Origin: Oscillospiraceae bacterium
GTDB lineage: Bacteria; Bacillota; Clostridia; Oscillospirales; Oscillospiraceae
Length of the DNA: 64,000 bases
Assembly: GCA_017550645.1 (NCBI GenBank)
Contig: JAFZOI010000025.1
Coordinates: forward strand, 32,038-96,037
Direction of reading: 5' to 3'
Positions 44,275-54,200 of this stretch are shown here, one piece after another (positions within the stretch are counted from its first letter, which is position 1; each line of letters opens with the position of its first letter). The translations under genes were made by a program, and so were the position numbers. The notes under the pieces are model-generated. The model ran no database searches, was not told where the DNA came from, and was given only the letters and a program-made list of their open reading frames with translations.

Positions 44275-44586
44275 ATGGCTGAACTTACGATAACCGCGTC
44301 AAATTTCGAGGAGGAGGTCCTCAAGTCCGAGGTGCCCGTCCTGCTCGATTTCTGGGCTTCATGGTGCGGCCCGTGCAGGATGCTCGCGCCCATCATAGCC
44401 GAGATCGCGGAGGAGCAGGTCGGGAAGATCAAGGTCGGCAAGATAAACGTCGACGAGGAACCCGTGCTCGCCAATGCATTTCAAGTCTCAAGCATACCGA
44501 CCGTAGTGGTCATGAAGGACGGAAAGGTCACGAACACCTCTATTGGCTTCAGACCGAAGGCCGATATCGAAGCACTGCTTATCTGA
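44275..44586 (+). CDS. trxA: Thioredoxin
   Basis: 103 residues. The active site [14 protein letters not shown] has C31 and C34, followed by [31 protein letters not shown] with the conserved cis-proline. Lies between Bcp and rubredoxin and probably regenerates the neighbouring one-cysteine peroxiredoxin. GGGAGG precedes ATG 44275. Length and motifs are those of classical TrxA. Confidence 0.96.
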   Translation: MAELTITASNFEEEVLKSEVPVLLDFWASWCGPCRMLAPIIAEIAEEQVGKIKVGKINVDEEPVLANAFQVSSIPTVVVMKDGKVTNTSIGFRPKADIEALLI

Positions 44587-44597
44587 AAGGAGAAAAC

Positions 44598-44756
44598 ATG
44601 AAAAAGTACGTATGCGACGTCTGCGGCTGGGAGTACGTCGAGGCTCTCGGCGATCCCGAGCACGGCATAGCCCCCGGAACGAAGTTTGAGGACCTGCCCG
44701 CCGATTTCGAATGCCCGCTCTGCGGCGTGGGGAAGGACTCGTTCTCCGAAGTATAA
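44598..44756 (+). CDS. Rubredoxin
   Basis: 52 residues, the classical size. Two CxxC motifs bind one iron: CDVCGW near the N-terminus and [11 protein letters not shown] near the C-terminus, with [18 protein letters not shown] typical of clostridial rubredoxins. It carries electrons to the flavodiiron protein encoded upstream. AAAGGAG lies 6 bases before ATG 44598. Last gene of the oxygen-defence run. Confidence 0.96.
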   Translation: MKKYVCDVCGWEYVEALGDPEHGIAPGTKFEDLPADFECPLCGVGKDSFSEV

Positions 44757-44762
44757 GAGAAC

Positions 44763-44800
44763 AAAAAAGCTCCGCCTTCAATGAAAGGCGGAGCTTTTTT
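44763..44800. terminator. Bidirectional intrinsic terminator
   Basis: AAAAAAGCTCCGCCTT (44763-44778) pairs perfectly with AAGGCGGAGCTTTTTT (44785-44800). A-run and T-run flank both sides; it separates the rubredoxin gene from the convergent P1 peptidase gene. Confidence 0.93.
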
Positions 44801-44808
44801 TATGTACG

Positions 44809-45783
44809 TTATCCTGCCTGAGGTATGTCCGACGCTGCCGGGATGCCGTACGCGCTCTGCGCGTGCTCCACGGCTCGGATTATTGCCTCGCTCATGATCT
44901 CTGCCGCGAGAGTGCCGACCACGTCGAGATCGGCCTTGACCTTCCCGCAGGAGACGGCGTAGATGCTGTCGCCGTCGAAAGATGTGTGCACTGGGCGGAT
45001 CGAGCGGGCGTAGCCGTCGTGCCCCATTGCGGCGACCTTGCAGAGCGCGGCCTTGTCGAGATCAGCGTTCGTGATGATGACGCCGAGCGTGGTGTTTTCC
45101 ACAAACGGGCTCTTGACGGCCTTTATGCTCTCGGCTATGGCCTCGGGCGAGCTCCTGAAAGCCTTGCGGTCAGCTGTGAGCAGACCGGCTATCTGCCTTC
45201 CGGTCTTCCAGTCGAAAATGTCGCCGAGGGCGTTGAGCGCAACGACAGCGCCGAGCCTGAGCCCGTCGAGCTCGACGGCGTAGCTTCCCATGCCCGTTTT
45301 CAAGCAAGTCTCCATGCCGGCTATCTTGCCGACGGTCGCGCCGCAGCCCGCGCCGAAGTTCCCGTCGCGGTAGTTCGGCGCCTCTAAAGCGAGCCTCGCC
45401 GCCTCGCGGCCCATTGCTGCGTCCGGCCTCACGGAGCCGTCGCCGACGGTCAGATCGAAAAGAGAGGACTGCGCCACGAGCGGGACCTTCGTTACCCCGA
45501 CGTCAAAGCCTATGCCGCGCTCCTCAAGGAGACGCATGACGCCGTCCGCGGCCGCGAGCCCGAAGGCGCTCCCTCCAGAGAGGATGACCGCGTGGATGAC
45601 GCGCGCCGCCGTGAGAGGATCGAGCAGCATGCTCTCGCGCGAAGCGGGTCCGCCGCCGCGGACGTCGAGCCCCGCGCGCATGCCCTCGGGGCAGAGGAAA
45701 ACGGTGCATCCCGTTCCCGCCGCGGCGTTTTCCGCCTGACCTATCCTGACGGGGCCTATATCGTTTACGGATATCTCTTTCAT
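44809..45783 (-). CDS. P1-family (DmpA-like) N-terminal-nucleophile peptidase
   Basis: 324 residues from ATG 45783, preceded by GGAGG; a longer frame to 45834 overlaps the upstream lipoprotein gene. The family has a beta-aminopeptidase fold that self-cleaves before a Ser/Thr. The likely cleavage site is N230-T231 in PFVENTTLGVIITNADLDKAALCKVA; upstream RGGGPASRESMLLDPLTAARVIHAVILSGGSAFGLAAADGVMRLLEE matches the P1 signature. Members act on N-terminal beta- or D-amino acids, or on nylon oligomers. No signal peptide. Last gene of a four-gene minus-strand run. Confidence 0.92.
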   Translation of the reverse strand: MKEISVNDIGPVRIGQAENAAAGTGCTVFLCPEGMRAGLDVRGGGPASRESMLLDPLTAARVIHAVILSGGSAFGLAAADGVMRLLEERGIGFDVGVTKVPLVAQSSLFDLTVGDGSVRPDAAMGREAARLALEAPNYRDGNFGAGCGATVGKIAGMETCLKTGMGSYAVELDGLRLGAVVALNALGDIFDWKTGRQIAGLLTADRKAFRSSPEAIAESIKAVKSPFVENTTLGVIITNADLDKAALCKVAAMGHDGYARSIRPVHTSFDGDSIYAVSCGKVKADLDVVGTLAAEIMSEAIIRAVEHAQSAYGIPAASDIPQAG

Positions 45784-45796
45784 ATTTGCCTCCGGG

Positions 45797-46927
45797 TCAG
45801 TCGCTGTTGGTGCGCATCGGATAGCGGAAGACAAGCTCGCCGCCGTCTATCTCGCGGTAGCACCAGCAGTCGTTTTCTATCGAGGATATGAGCCCCGCGC
45901 AGATACGCGGGTATTCAAACATATAAGCATACGGATAGTTCAAACTGTCGCGATAACAGATAAGCTCCCCGTCGCGATCAAATAAGGCGTTGCGTCCGGG
46001 CCGACCCGGTTTTTCGCGATAGTATCCGTAATAATAGTACGTTCCGGTGACATAGTCCTTGATAGTATCGAGATAGCTGCAGCCCTCTACGACCGGCTGC
46101 TCGGGCTCGTCGGCGCCGTACCATGACCAGTCGAATTCCTCCGGCATACCCTCGGGCGGCGCGTCGGAGACGCTCTCCTCGCTTATGTCGAGATAGAGCT
46201 GAACGCGCGCTCCCGTACTGAGGCTGTAGGCGTCGGCATAGCCTATCCCGTCTTTTGTCCAGTATATATACGGGCCGCCCTCTTCGCCCCACGTGAAGCT
46301 GTCGCCGAACTGCTCGGCGAACAGAGCGCCGTCGAAGACGGCGACGATCTCGCAGGATGCATTGCGGACGATGAGCGTGCCGTCGGCCTTCGCCGTCGTC
46401 AAAAGTCCGCTGTCGCACCCGACGTAGAATTCGTCGTCGAGCTCGAGGACCCAGCTCCCATCCGGAGCCGCGACGGTGCGGTCAAACGTGCCCCCGGCAA
46501 AGGTGTCGCCGCCGCTGACCCCGTCGGGATCGCCGCGATAGAGCATAAGAAAGTCGTCATAGATATAAATATCCGAGTACACGGGATCGGTGACGAGCTC
46601 GCCCTTATCCGTTATGAGTCCGTAAAAAGGCTCGACAGGCTCGACGTACATCTCCATCGTTGCGTACTTGCCTATATAGACGAGCAGAGGTCCGTAATCA
46701 TCTCTCGCCTGAAGCTCTCCGTCGCCGCAGTAGCCTGCGTGGAACGTGTAGAGCGCCGTGACCGGCTCGTAGGGCTCGAGCTTCGACCAGTCCGTCCAGA
46801 CGGGAGAGAAAGGCGTCGGCGTGGGCGTCGGCTCGGGCTCCTGCGTCGGCGTCGGAGCAGGCTGCACGGTACAGCCCGCGAGCGTCAGCAGAGCCGCGAT
46901 AAGAATAAGAGCAAAAAGTTTTTTCAA
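45797..46927 (-). CDS. WG-repeat-like lipoprotein, copy 1
   Basis: 376 residues from a TTG at 46927: AGGTGATC lies 4 bases upstream, so the in-frame GTG at 46936 is part of the ribosome site. Lipobox LAGC, then a Thr/Pro/Glu linker and a domain with KYATMEMYVEP, YGLITDKGELVTDPVYSDIYIYDDFLMLYRGD, PDGSWVLELDDEFYV and DGTLIVRNASCEIVAVFDG, repeats resembling WG/KWG beta-propeller-like units. It is a paralog of the upstream gene (46961-48070), sharing SPVWTDWSKLEPYE, DKGELVTDPVY and the ending RYPMRTNSD. Function unknown; surface-exposed. Confidence 0.82.
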   Translation of the reverse strand: MKKLFALILIAALLTLAGCTVQPAPTPTQEPEPTPTPTPFSPVWTDWSKLEPYEPVTALYTFHAGYCGDGELQARDDYGPLLVYIGKYATMEMYVEPVEPFYGLITDKGELVTDPVYSDIYIYDDFLMLYRGDPDGVSGGDTFAGGTFDRTVAAPDGSWVLELDDEFYVGCDSGLLTTAKADGTLIVRNASCEIVAVFDGALFAEQFGDSFTWGEEGGPYIYWTKDGIGYADAYSLSTGARVQLYLDISEESVSDAPPEGMPEEFDWSWYGADEPEQPVVEGCSYLDTIKDYVTGTYYYYGYYREKPGRPGRNALFDRDGELICYRDSLNYPYAYMFEYPRICAGLISSIENDCWCYREIDGGELVFRYPMRTNSD

Positions 46928-46960
46928 TGCGATCACCTCGGTATGACAGAATGATCGGTC

Positions 46961-48070
46961 TTAATCTGAATTGGTCCGAATCGGATAGCGGAAAACGAGC
47001 TCCCCGCCGTCTATCCTTCGATAGCACCAATAGCTGCCCTCAACGGAGGAGACGAGCCCAGCGCGGATAAAAGGATAGTCGCCGCTGCCGAGAAGTCTGC
47101 CCTCGGCATCGTAAACGACCGGGACAGCCTCATCCTGAGGTTTTTCGCGGTAAAAGCCGTAAAAATAGTACTCCCCGGTCACGCCGTCCTTGATGCAACT
47201 GCTGAAGCGGAAGCCCGGAACGAAGGGCGGGTCGGGCCAGTCGTCGGATAGCGGCGAGACCGCATAGTGCTCCTCCGTGACCCCTTCGGGCGGCATCTCC
47301 GATACGCTGCCGTCATTGAGGTCGAGATAGAGAGTCGTTCGGGCTCCGCTGCTCGGGTCAATCTTCGACGCATAACCGAGGCCGTCTTCGACCCAATGGA
47401 TAAACGGACCGCCGTTATCGCTGCCCCACATAGTTTCGTCGCCGAACGCTTCCTTGAAGAGAGAGCCGTCAAACCGGGCGGCGATCTCTCCTTCGGCATT
47501 GCGGACTATGAGCGTACCGTCGGGCGAGGCCGTAGTAAGCCGTCCGTAACGGGCATCGACGTAGAATTCGTCTTCGAGCTCGATCGCCCAGCTCCCGTCC
47601 GGAGCGATGATCGTGCGGGAGTAGGCTCCGAAGACGTCTGGTTCGGCGAGCCCGTACGGGTCGGCGCGGTAGAGAACGATGAAATCATCGAACATGTTCA
47701 GGCGGGCGTAAACGGGGTCGGTGACGAGCTCGCCCTTATCGGTCACAAGTCCGTATAAGGACGCAGACGGCAAAACGGATATAGTTATGTCCATAGAGGC
47801 GATCTTGCCGGCGTAGACGAGCAGATTTCCGTAATCGTCCCTCGCGCGGAACGGCCCGTCCCCGCAGTAGCCCTCGTGCAGAGAATAGACGGACGTCGCC
47901 GCCTCGTAGGGCTCCAGCTTCGACCAGTCCGTCCAGACGGGGGAGAAGGGCTCCTCCGTCGGCGTCGTGGCCGGAGCGGACGTCGGCGTCGGGGCAGGCT
48001 GCGGCGAAGCTCCGCAGCCGGAAAGCATCAGCAAAGCCAGCAGCGCTATCGCCGCTATGAGCCTTTTCAT
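46961..48070 (-). CDS. WG-repeat-like lipoprotein, copy 2
   Basis: 369 residues. Signal peptide with lipobox LSGC, Thr/Pro linker, and the same domain as the downstream copy: SPVWTDWSKLEPYE, GYCGDGPFRARDDYGNLLVYAGK, YGLVTDKGELVTDPVYARLNMFDDFIVLYRAD, PDGSWAIELEDEFYVDARYG, DGTLIVRNAEGEIAARFDG and the ending CYRRIDGGELVFRYPIRTNSD. Tandem duplication followed by divergence is evident. ATG 48070 overlaps the PstS-like stop codon by four bases, so translation is coupled. Ligand or partner unknown. Confidence 0.82.
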   Translation of the reverse strand: MKRLIAAIALLALLMLSGCGASPQPAPTPTSAPATTPTEEPFSPVWTDWSKLEPYEAATSVYSLHEGYCGDGPFRARDDYGNLLVYAGKIASMDITISVLPSASLYGLVTDKGELVTDPVYARLNMFDDFIVLYRADPYGLAEPDVFGAYSRTIIAPDGSWAIELEDEFYVDARYGRLTTASPDGTLIVRNAEGEIAARFDGSLFKEAFGDETMWGSDNGGPFIHWVEDGLGYASKIDPSSGARTTLYLDLNDGSVSEMPPEGVTEEHYAVSPLSDDWPDPPFVPGFRFSSCIKDGVTGEYYFYGFYREKPQDEAVPVVYDAEGRLLGSGDYPFIRAGLVSSVEGSYWCYRRIDGGELVFRYPIRTNSD

Positions 48071-49005
48071 CCCACGTCTCTGATGCTGACGTAGCCCTCG
48101 TGCGCGACGAGCTTCTGCCCCTCGTCGCTGAGTATCCAGTTATAGAGTATCTTCGCCGGGGCGTTGTCGGGCAGACCGGCCTTTATGACGACATAGGAGT
48201 CGTTTATGAACGGATACTCGCGCGAGCGAATCGTCTCCGCGCTCGGCTGAACGCCGTCGACGGCGATTATCTTGAGCCCGTCGGCCATCTTCATGTCGTG
48301 CGCGTAGTAGTAGACGGTGTAGCCGATGGCGGCGGCCGAGTCGTTATAGGACGCGACGACCTTGACGAGATCGCCCATCGCGCCGCTGACGTACTCCGCG
48401 GGCGCCTCCATGAGCGGGATATCTCCCATGACGAGCTTTCTCATCGCCGTCTGGCTGCCGGCCTCCTCGTTGCGCTGGAAGGGGACTATCTCGACGTCGT
48501 CGCCGCCGACCTCCTTCCAGTTGGTTATCTTTCCGCTGTAGATGCCCTGTATCTGCTCGGTCGTGAGGTTATCGATGGGATTTGATTCATTGACGACGAA
48601 GACGAGCCCGTCGACCGCGAAGAGGGAGATGTCCCATTCGAAGCCGGCCTCCTCCTTCTCGTCGTATATGCCCTGCGGCGGCGCGCCGGAGATGAGAAGG
48701 TCCGCCTGCCCCCACATAAGCTCGCGGTAGGACTGCGTCGTGCGGGAGAAGTTCGTCAGGTCCGCGACCTCCTCGCGCGTCTCGCCGAGCATGACGCTCG
48801 CAATGGCCTGCCCGAGCGGGACCATTGCCGTCGAGCCGTTGAGGCGCGGGAAGTTCTCTCGCGTGAAGCGGAACTGCTCCGGAGTCGGGGTCGGCGCGGG
48901 CGTCGACGTCGGCTCCGCCGTGGGAGCCGGCGCGGGAGTTTTGGCGCAGCCTGCGAGTCCGAGAAGGAGCAGGGCGGCGAGAGCGAATGCGATGATGCGT
49001 TTCAT
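48067..49005 (-). CDS. PstS-like phosphate-type substrate-binding lipoprotein
   Basis: 312 residues, AAGGAGG before ATG 49005. Lipobox LAGC, Ala/Pro/Thr linker, then a PstS-like fold: GSTAMVPLGQAIASVMLGE, SRTTQSYRELMWGQADLLI, FVVNESNPIDNLTTEQIQGIYSGKITNWKEVGGDD and PFQRNEEAGSQTAMRKLVMGD. These are the strands and loops that hold phosphate in PstS. No pstC, pstA, pstB or phoU is present nearby; the operon continues into two WG-like lipoproteins and a peptidase, so it may be a sensor or binding protein rather than part of an importer. Confidence 0.88.
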   Translation of the reverse strand: MKRIIAFALAALLLLGLAGCAKTPAPAPTAEPTSTPAPTPTPEQFRFTRENFPRLNGSTAMVPLGQAIASVMLGETREEVADLTNFSRTTQSYRELMWGQADLLISGAPPQGIYDEKEEAGFEWDISLFAVDGLVFVVNESNPIDNLTTEQIQGIYSGKITNWKEVGGDDVEIVPFQRNEEAGSQTAMRKLVMGDIPLMEAPAEYVSGAMGDLVKVVASYNDSAAAIGYTVYYYAHDMKMADGLKIIAVDGVQPSAETIRSREYPFINDSYVVIKAGLPDNAPAKILYNWILSDEGQKLVAHEGYVSIRDVG

Positions 49006-49062
49006 TATGATTTCCTCCTTGAATGGGTTTGGTATATCATGCTCAGAAGCGAGGATAAGAAG

Positions 49063-50433
49063 TCAGGCGTCGGGGCGCGTGAGTTTTTTTATCCAGCCGT
49101 ATTTTCTGAAATGTATGAAAGTCGGCAGGCACTTGAATATCTGGTCCGACTGAACGACGATGACGACGAACTCGACCGGCCACTTCCACCAGAAAGCCGC
49201 CATGAACGAGAGGGGAGTGACGATGGCCCACGTGCTGATGAGATTCATCTTCATCGTGAACTTCGCGTCGCCGCCGCCCATGATGAGCCCGAAGCTGACC
49301 GGCATCTGATACGACATGCCGACCATTACCGCTCCCATTATGGCGATGAGCCGGTCGGAGAGTTCCATCGCGGAGGGCTGCAGGCTGTAAAGGCTCAGCA
49401 GCGGCCTGCGCAGCAGCACGAGCGCGACGCCGAGGACGAGCCCTATCTCGACGTCGATGACGGACATCGTCCGCGCCTCGGCCTTGACCTCGGCGAGGTC
49501 GCCCTGACCTATGGCCTTGCCTATGAGCGCCGCCGACGTCGAGGAGACGGCCATGACGATGACCTTGAGGTACTGGTAAAACGTCGTCGCGACGGAGTTG
49601 GCCGCTATCGCGTCCGCCGAGAGATGGCCGAGTATCGCCGTCTGTATGGGAACGGAAAAGCCCCAGAGGACGGACGCGCACATTATCGGGATATAGATGC
49701 GTATATAGTCGCGGAACAAAAGCGGGTTGCGAGCGAACATGCCCCGCCCGAGGAATTTGAGCTTCTTTTCGCGCACCGCGACGTACCAGACGACGATCGC
49801 GAGCTCGACCGCGCGGGCAATGAGCGTACCTATCGCGGCGCCAGTTATCCCCATGCGCGGGAAGCCGAGCTTTCCGAAGATGAGGACGTAGTTTATCCCG
49901 ACGTTGACGACGAGCGAGACGACGGAGATATAAAAAGATATCCTGACCGTCCCGACCGAGCGGAGCGCCGCCATGAGGACCTGCGAGACCATGAAGAGCA
50001 GGAAGGTCCAGACGATGATCGCCAGATACTTTTTCCCCTCGGCGATTATCGCCTCCGAGGACGTAAAGAGACTCAGCAGCGGCCCGGGGAGAGCGAGGCA
50101 GAGGACGACGAGCACGATCCCGACCGCGGCGGAGAGCTTGAGCGTGACGCCCGTCAGCGTCCTGAGCGGCCCCGCGCGCCGCTCGCCCCAGTACTGCGAG
50201 GATATCGCGACGAGGGCGTTTCCGAAGCTGAGCGCGAACTGCTGGACGATGAAGAATATCTGATTGACGGTCGCGGCGCCGGAGAGCGCCTCCTGACTGA
50301 AGCGCCCGAGCATGACGTTGTCCGCCATGTTGACGGAGTACGCCACGAGGTTTTGCAGCGCGACCACCGCCATCATGGAGAAAAACGCCTTATAAAAGCT
50401 CTTTTCTTTTGAAAAAAACGACGCCTTGTCCAT
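49063..50433 (-). CDS. MATE family efflux transporter (third in the window)
   Basis: 456 residues from ATG 50433; the frame to 50517 gives an N-terminus unlike the family. Twelve membrane helices. MMAVVALQNLVAYSVNMADNVMLGRFSQEALSGAATVNQIFFIVQ is the family N-terminal segment; AILGHLSADAIAANSVATTFYQYLKVIVMAVSSTSAALIGKAIGQG is the second-half repeat. Its sequence is distinct from the two MATE genes at 35.8-38.8 kb. It is followed by the PstS-like gene on the same strand 58 bases later. Confidence 0.92.
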   Translation of the reverse strand: MDKASFFSKEKSFYKAFFSMMAVVALQNLVAYSVNMADNVMLGRFSQEALSGAATVNQIFFIVQQFALSFGNALVAISSQYWGERRAGPLRTLTGVTLKLSAAVGIVLVVLCLALPGPLLSLFTSSEAIIAEGKKYLAIIVWTFLLFMVSQVLMAALRSVGTVRISFYISVVSLVVNVGINYVLIFGKLGFPRMGITGAAIGTLIARAVELAIVVWYVAVREKKLKFLGRGMFARNPLLFRDYIRIYIPIMCASVLWGFSVPIQTAILGHLSADAIAANSVATTFYQYLKVIVMAVSSTSAALIGKAIGQGDLAEVKAEARTMSVIDVEIGLVLGVALVLLRRPLLSLYSLQPSAMELSDRLIAIMGAVMVGMSYQMPVSFGLIMGGGDAKFTMKMNLISTWAIVTPLSFMAAFWWKWPVEFVVIVVQSDQIFKCLPTFIHFRKYGWIKKLTRPDA

Positions 50434-50518
50434 TTCTTCACTCACCGTCGGGATAATGCGGGGCGGATACGCCCTTTGCGTCCATGATAGGTTATCCCTC
50501 GGCTCCGTGTCAAGCATA

Positions 50519-50554
50519 TAAAAAAGTACCGCCGGCAGCTCGTGCCGGCGGTAC
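50519..50554 (-). terminator. Intrinsic terminator of the split-barrel protein gene
   Basis: A perfect 12-bp stem (50526-50537 with 50543-50554) is followed on the minus strand by a run of T (complement of A at 50519-50525). It lies between the 50979 gene and the downstream MATE gene. Confidence 0.88.
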
Positions 50555-50577
50555 CTGCTGTTGCGGTCAGACTGCGA

Positions 50578-50979
50578 TCAGACGTCGAACTCCTCTTTGA
50601 GCTCCATCATGCCGCGGATCTCGGCATGGCCGCCCTCGAGATAGAACAGACCCATCTCCCAGCCGTTCTTGTCGTACATGCCCATGAGGTTGGCGTTCGC
50701 GGCGCGGACGGCGGCGAGAAGCCCCTCGTCCTTGACGACGACGGCCTTGCCGTCATAGCGCATGAAGTCCATGCCGTTGACGGCGAGGACCTCGACTCTG
50801 GGGTTCGCGACGAGCTGCTTGAACACGTTCTTGAAGGTGCCGCAGCCGAAATAGAGCTTGCCCTCGTAGACGATCTTGAAGCCGAAGGGGCGGCCCCTGG
50901 GCTGATCGCCGTCGGTGGTCAGGAAATAGAAGGTCTTGGCCTTGTCGAGGAACTCGACGACTTTTTCGATACCGGTCAT
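50578..50979 (-). CDS. Pyridoxamine-phosphate-oxidase-like (FMN split-barrel) protein
   Basis: 133 residues, typical of small single-domain members. VVEFLDKAKTFYFLTTDGDQPRGRPFGFKIVYEGKLYFGCGTFKNVFKQLVANPRVEVLAVN is the split-barrel core that binds FMN or F420-like cofactors in this superfamily, and FYLEGGHAEIRGM is the C-terminal strand. In Clostridia such proteins are probable flavin reductases of unknown substrate. Preceded on the minus strand by AGGAGGAT. Divergent from the large fusion gene. Confidence 0.9.
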   Translation of the reverse strand: MTGIEKVVEFLDKAKTFYFLTTDGDQPRGRPFGFKIVYEGKLYFGCGTFKNVFKQLVANPRVEVLAVNGMDFMRYDGKAVVVKDEGLLAAVRAANANLMGMYDKNGWEMGLFYLEGGHAEIRGMMELKEEFDV

Positions 50980-51106
50980 TTTATTATCCTCCTGTTTTAA
51001 TAATCGTTCTGCTTAAATTATATAACGCTCCGGGCCGAAGCGCAAGAGGATAATAACAATATTGACCGCGCCGCAATGCCGCGCGGGAGCAAATCCGGAC
51101 TTGAAT

Positions 51107-51134
51107 TTGACGGCCGTCCGTAGTATATTATAAA
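51107..51134 (+). promoter_or_regulatory. Promoter of the AMP-ligase/ACP/oxoamine synthase gene
   Basis: TTGACG (51107-51112) and TATAAA (51129-51134) are separated by 16 bases. A small AGGGC/GCCCT stem-loop (51159-51173) lies in the leader of about 90 bases. Confidence 0.6.
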
Positions 51135-51230
51135 AGTTAAAGAATATACTTTCCGCTTAGGGCGCAAGGCCCTGCCGGATATGACATATACCCGGGAAAA
51201 GCACTACTAATGAACTGGGAGGCTCTTTCT

Positions 51231-54200
51231 ATGGTAAAGACGGTATGGCAGGATACGCTGGAAGCGCTGCGCAAGGACCCCAGCTACAGCGGTATGTTCC
51301 ACATGATGGAGAAGTTCGGCGACGACACCGCCGCCGAGGTCAGCGACAAGAACGACAACGTCGTCAGCAGGAGCTATAAGGAGTACATAGAAATGTCCTA
51401 CGCGGCCTGCGGCGTCATGGAAAAGAAGATGCCCGGCGACGACGGCGCCGTCGTCGGCCTGATATACGACACCTGCATGGATTGGCCCGTGCTCCTCTGG
51501 GGCATACTGATGTCGGGCAAGACCCCTTTGCTTCTGAATCCCGCCTCGAGGCCCGAGCAGCTTTGCTCCATCATGGCCGAGGCCCGCGCGAAGGCCTATG
51601 TCTCCGCGCGTCCCGTCGATGGCTGCGGGCTCGAGTTCATAAACGCGGCGGACCTGCTCGCGGGCGGCGAGCCCGGCGAGGAGAAGTGGGCCGAGTACAT
51701 AGCCCTCTGCACCTCCGGCACGACCGGCAACAGCAGGATATTCCTCTATAACGCTCAGACGATAGCCAACCACATCCTGAGCTTCGACGAGGCCAAGCAG
51801 ATAAATCCCGATATGCCCTTTATCGAGGGCAAGCCCTGCAAGCTTCTCGCCTTCCTCCCGTTCCACCATGTGTTCGGCTTCTCGGTCGTGTATCTGCTCT
51901 ATGCCTGCACGGGCAAGGTGCTCGTCTTCTGCCGCGACAAGGCCGTCCAGACCATTCTCGGGACCTGCTCGAGGCACGGCGTGACGCACCTTTACTGCGT
52001 GCCCATCTTCTTCAACGCGCTCGCGACCGGTATCAGAAAGAAGCTCGATGGCAAGCAGCTCAATCCGCTCATCAAGTACGTCATCAAGAAGAAGACGCTC
52101 GGCACGAAGATACGCTCCATGATAACCGGCGGCGGCCACGTTCCCGCCGAGACCCTTGAGATACTAAACGACATCGGATATCCGCTCTGCAACGGGTTCG
52201 GCATGACCGAGACGGGCATCATAGCCGTCGAGAAGTCGCTCGATCCCGAGCAGCGCAAGAAGGGGAGCATTGGCGAGCCCTTCTCCCTGACCGAGTACAG
52301 AATAGGCGACGGAACGACCGACGAGGGCGAGCTCTTCATCCGCGGCGGCGCGCTCTACTCCGCCAGCATGATAGACGGCGAGATCGTCCCGAGGGACGAA
52401 TCCGCGTGGTTCGCGACCGGCGACGTTATAAAGAGGACGCCCGACGGCCTCTTCGTCTGCGGCCGCGTCAAGGACGTCATCATTAACGCCAACGGCGAGA
52501 ACGTATATCCCGATGAGATAGAGGACCTCTTCGACGAGCTCCCCGGCGTAGCAAAGTCCTGCCTGCTCGGCGTGAAAAACGGCTCCTACGAGGACGTCGC
52601 CATCGTCTCTCAGCGCGCGGACGGCTTCGACGAGAAGGAGTACCTCGACGGCATAAGAAAGATAAACGAGACGCTGCCCATTGGCGAGAGGGTCACGAGG
52701 GCATACCTCAGCTCGGCCGATCTGCCCATATCCGGGAGCATGAAGGTCATGCGCCAGAAGCTTAGGGACAATCTGGCCGATCTCGAGGAGCTGCCTCTCT
52801 CGGGCAAGCTCAGAAAGGCGGAGAAAATGGAAAAGACCGAAAAGATCGCGGCCGCGGAGCCGGAGATGGACGATAAAGAACTCGATGAGATAAAGGCCGC
52901 GGTCCGCAGCATAATCGCTGAATCCCTCAACTATTCCGAGGAGGAGAAGAACGCCATATCCGATACCGACGCTTTCGTCGAAGACCTCGGCATGGACAGC
53001 CTCGACCTCTCCTGCTGCGTTGCGGAGATAGAGGAAAAGTACGGCGTCGTCATCCTTGACACGGATGCCGCGAAGCTCACAAATACGGAAAAGGCCGCGA
53101 AGTACATCTACGCCGTCCTCCACGGGCTCGATACCGGCGCTCCCGCCGAGACCAAGGCCGTTGAGAACACCTCGAGGATAACCGACTTTGCCGAGAGCCG
53201 CGAATACAAAGAGATAAAGATAAGAATGGCCGCAACGTTCAGAGACGGCTTCAATCCCTATTTCATCCCGCACGACAGCGTAGTTCGCGACACCTCCATC
53301 GTAAACGGCAAGCCCGTCATCAACCTCGGCTCTTATAACTACCTCGGCATGTCAGGCAACCCCGAGACGGAGCAGGCCGCCATCGACGCCATCAAGCAGT
53401 ACGGCACGTCCGCATCCGGCGCGCGCCTTCTCGCCGGCGAAAAGACGCTCTATCAGGAGCTCGAGAAGGAGATAGCCGCCTGGAAGCACACCGAGGACGC
53501 CGTCGTCTGCACGGGCGGCTGGGCGACCAACGTCGCTTTCGTAAGCTGCTTTGCCCGCGAGGGAGATCTCATCGTCTACGACGCGCTCTCTCATAACTCC
53601 CTGACCGAGGGCATCAGGCTCTCCAACGCCGACAGCAAGGCCTTCGAGCACAACGATCTCGCCCAGCTCGAGAGCATCCTCAAAAAGGTCGAAGGAAAGT
53701 ACAATAAGGTCCTCATCATCGTCGAGGGCGTCTACAGCATGGACGGCGACATCGCGCCTATCCCGGAATTCGTAAAGCTCAAGAGGCAGTATAAGTGCTT
53801 CCTCATGGTCGACGAGGCGCATTCCGGCGGTGTCATAGGCGAGCATGCCGGCGGCTGCGACGACTATTTCGGCCTCGCGCCAGACGATATCGACATCAAG
53901 TACGGGACGATGTCCAAGGCTCTCGGCACCTGCGGCGGCTACGTCGCCGCGAAGAAGGAGATCATCGAGTATCTCAAGTACACGATGAACGGCTTCGTCT
54001 TCACGGCCGGCATTGCGCCCCCGCTCGCCGCTGCCTGCAAAAAGGCGATAGAGATAATCCGCCGCGACAACTCCGCCGTCACCAAGCTGCACGAGAACAT
54101 CGCCTATTTCGTCAAGCGCGCCAAGGAGTGCGGCATGAACACCTGCCTCGCCGGCGAGAGCGCCATCGTGCCCATCATGATAGGCTCCGACGCGGACGCC

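Noticed and set aside
49039..50412. Long plus-strand frame opposite the third MATE gene
   Set aside because: Charged, repetitive translation typical of the reverse complement of a membrane-protein gene.
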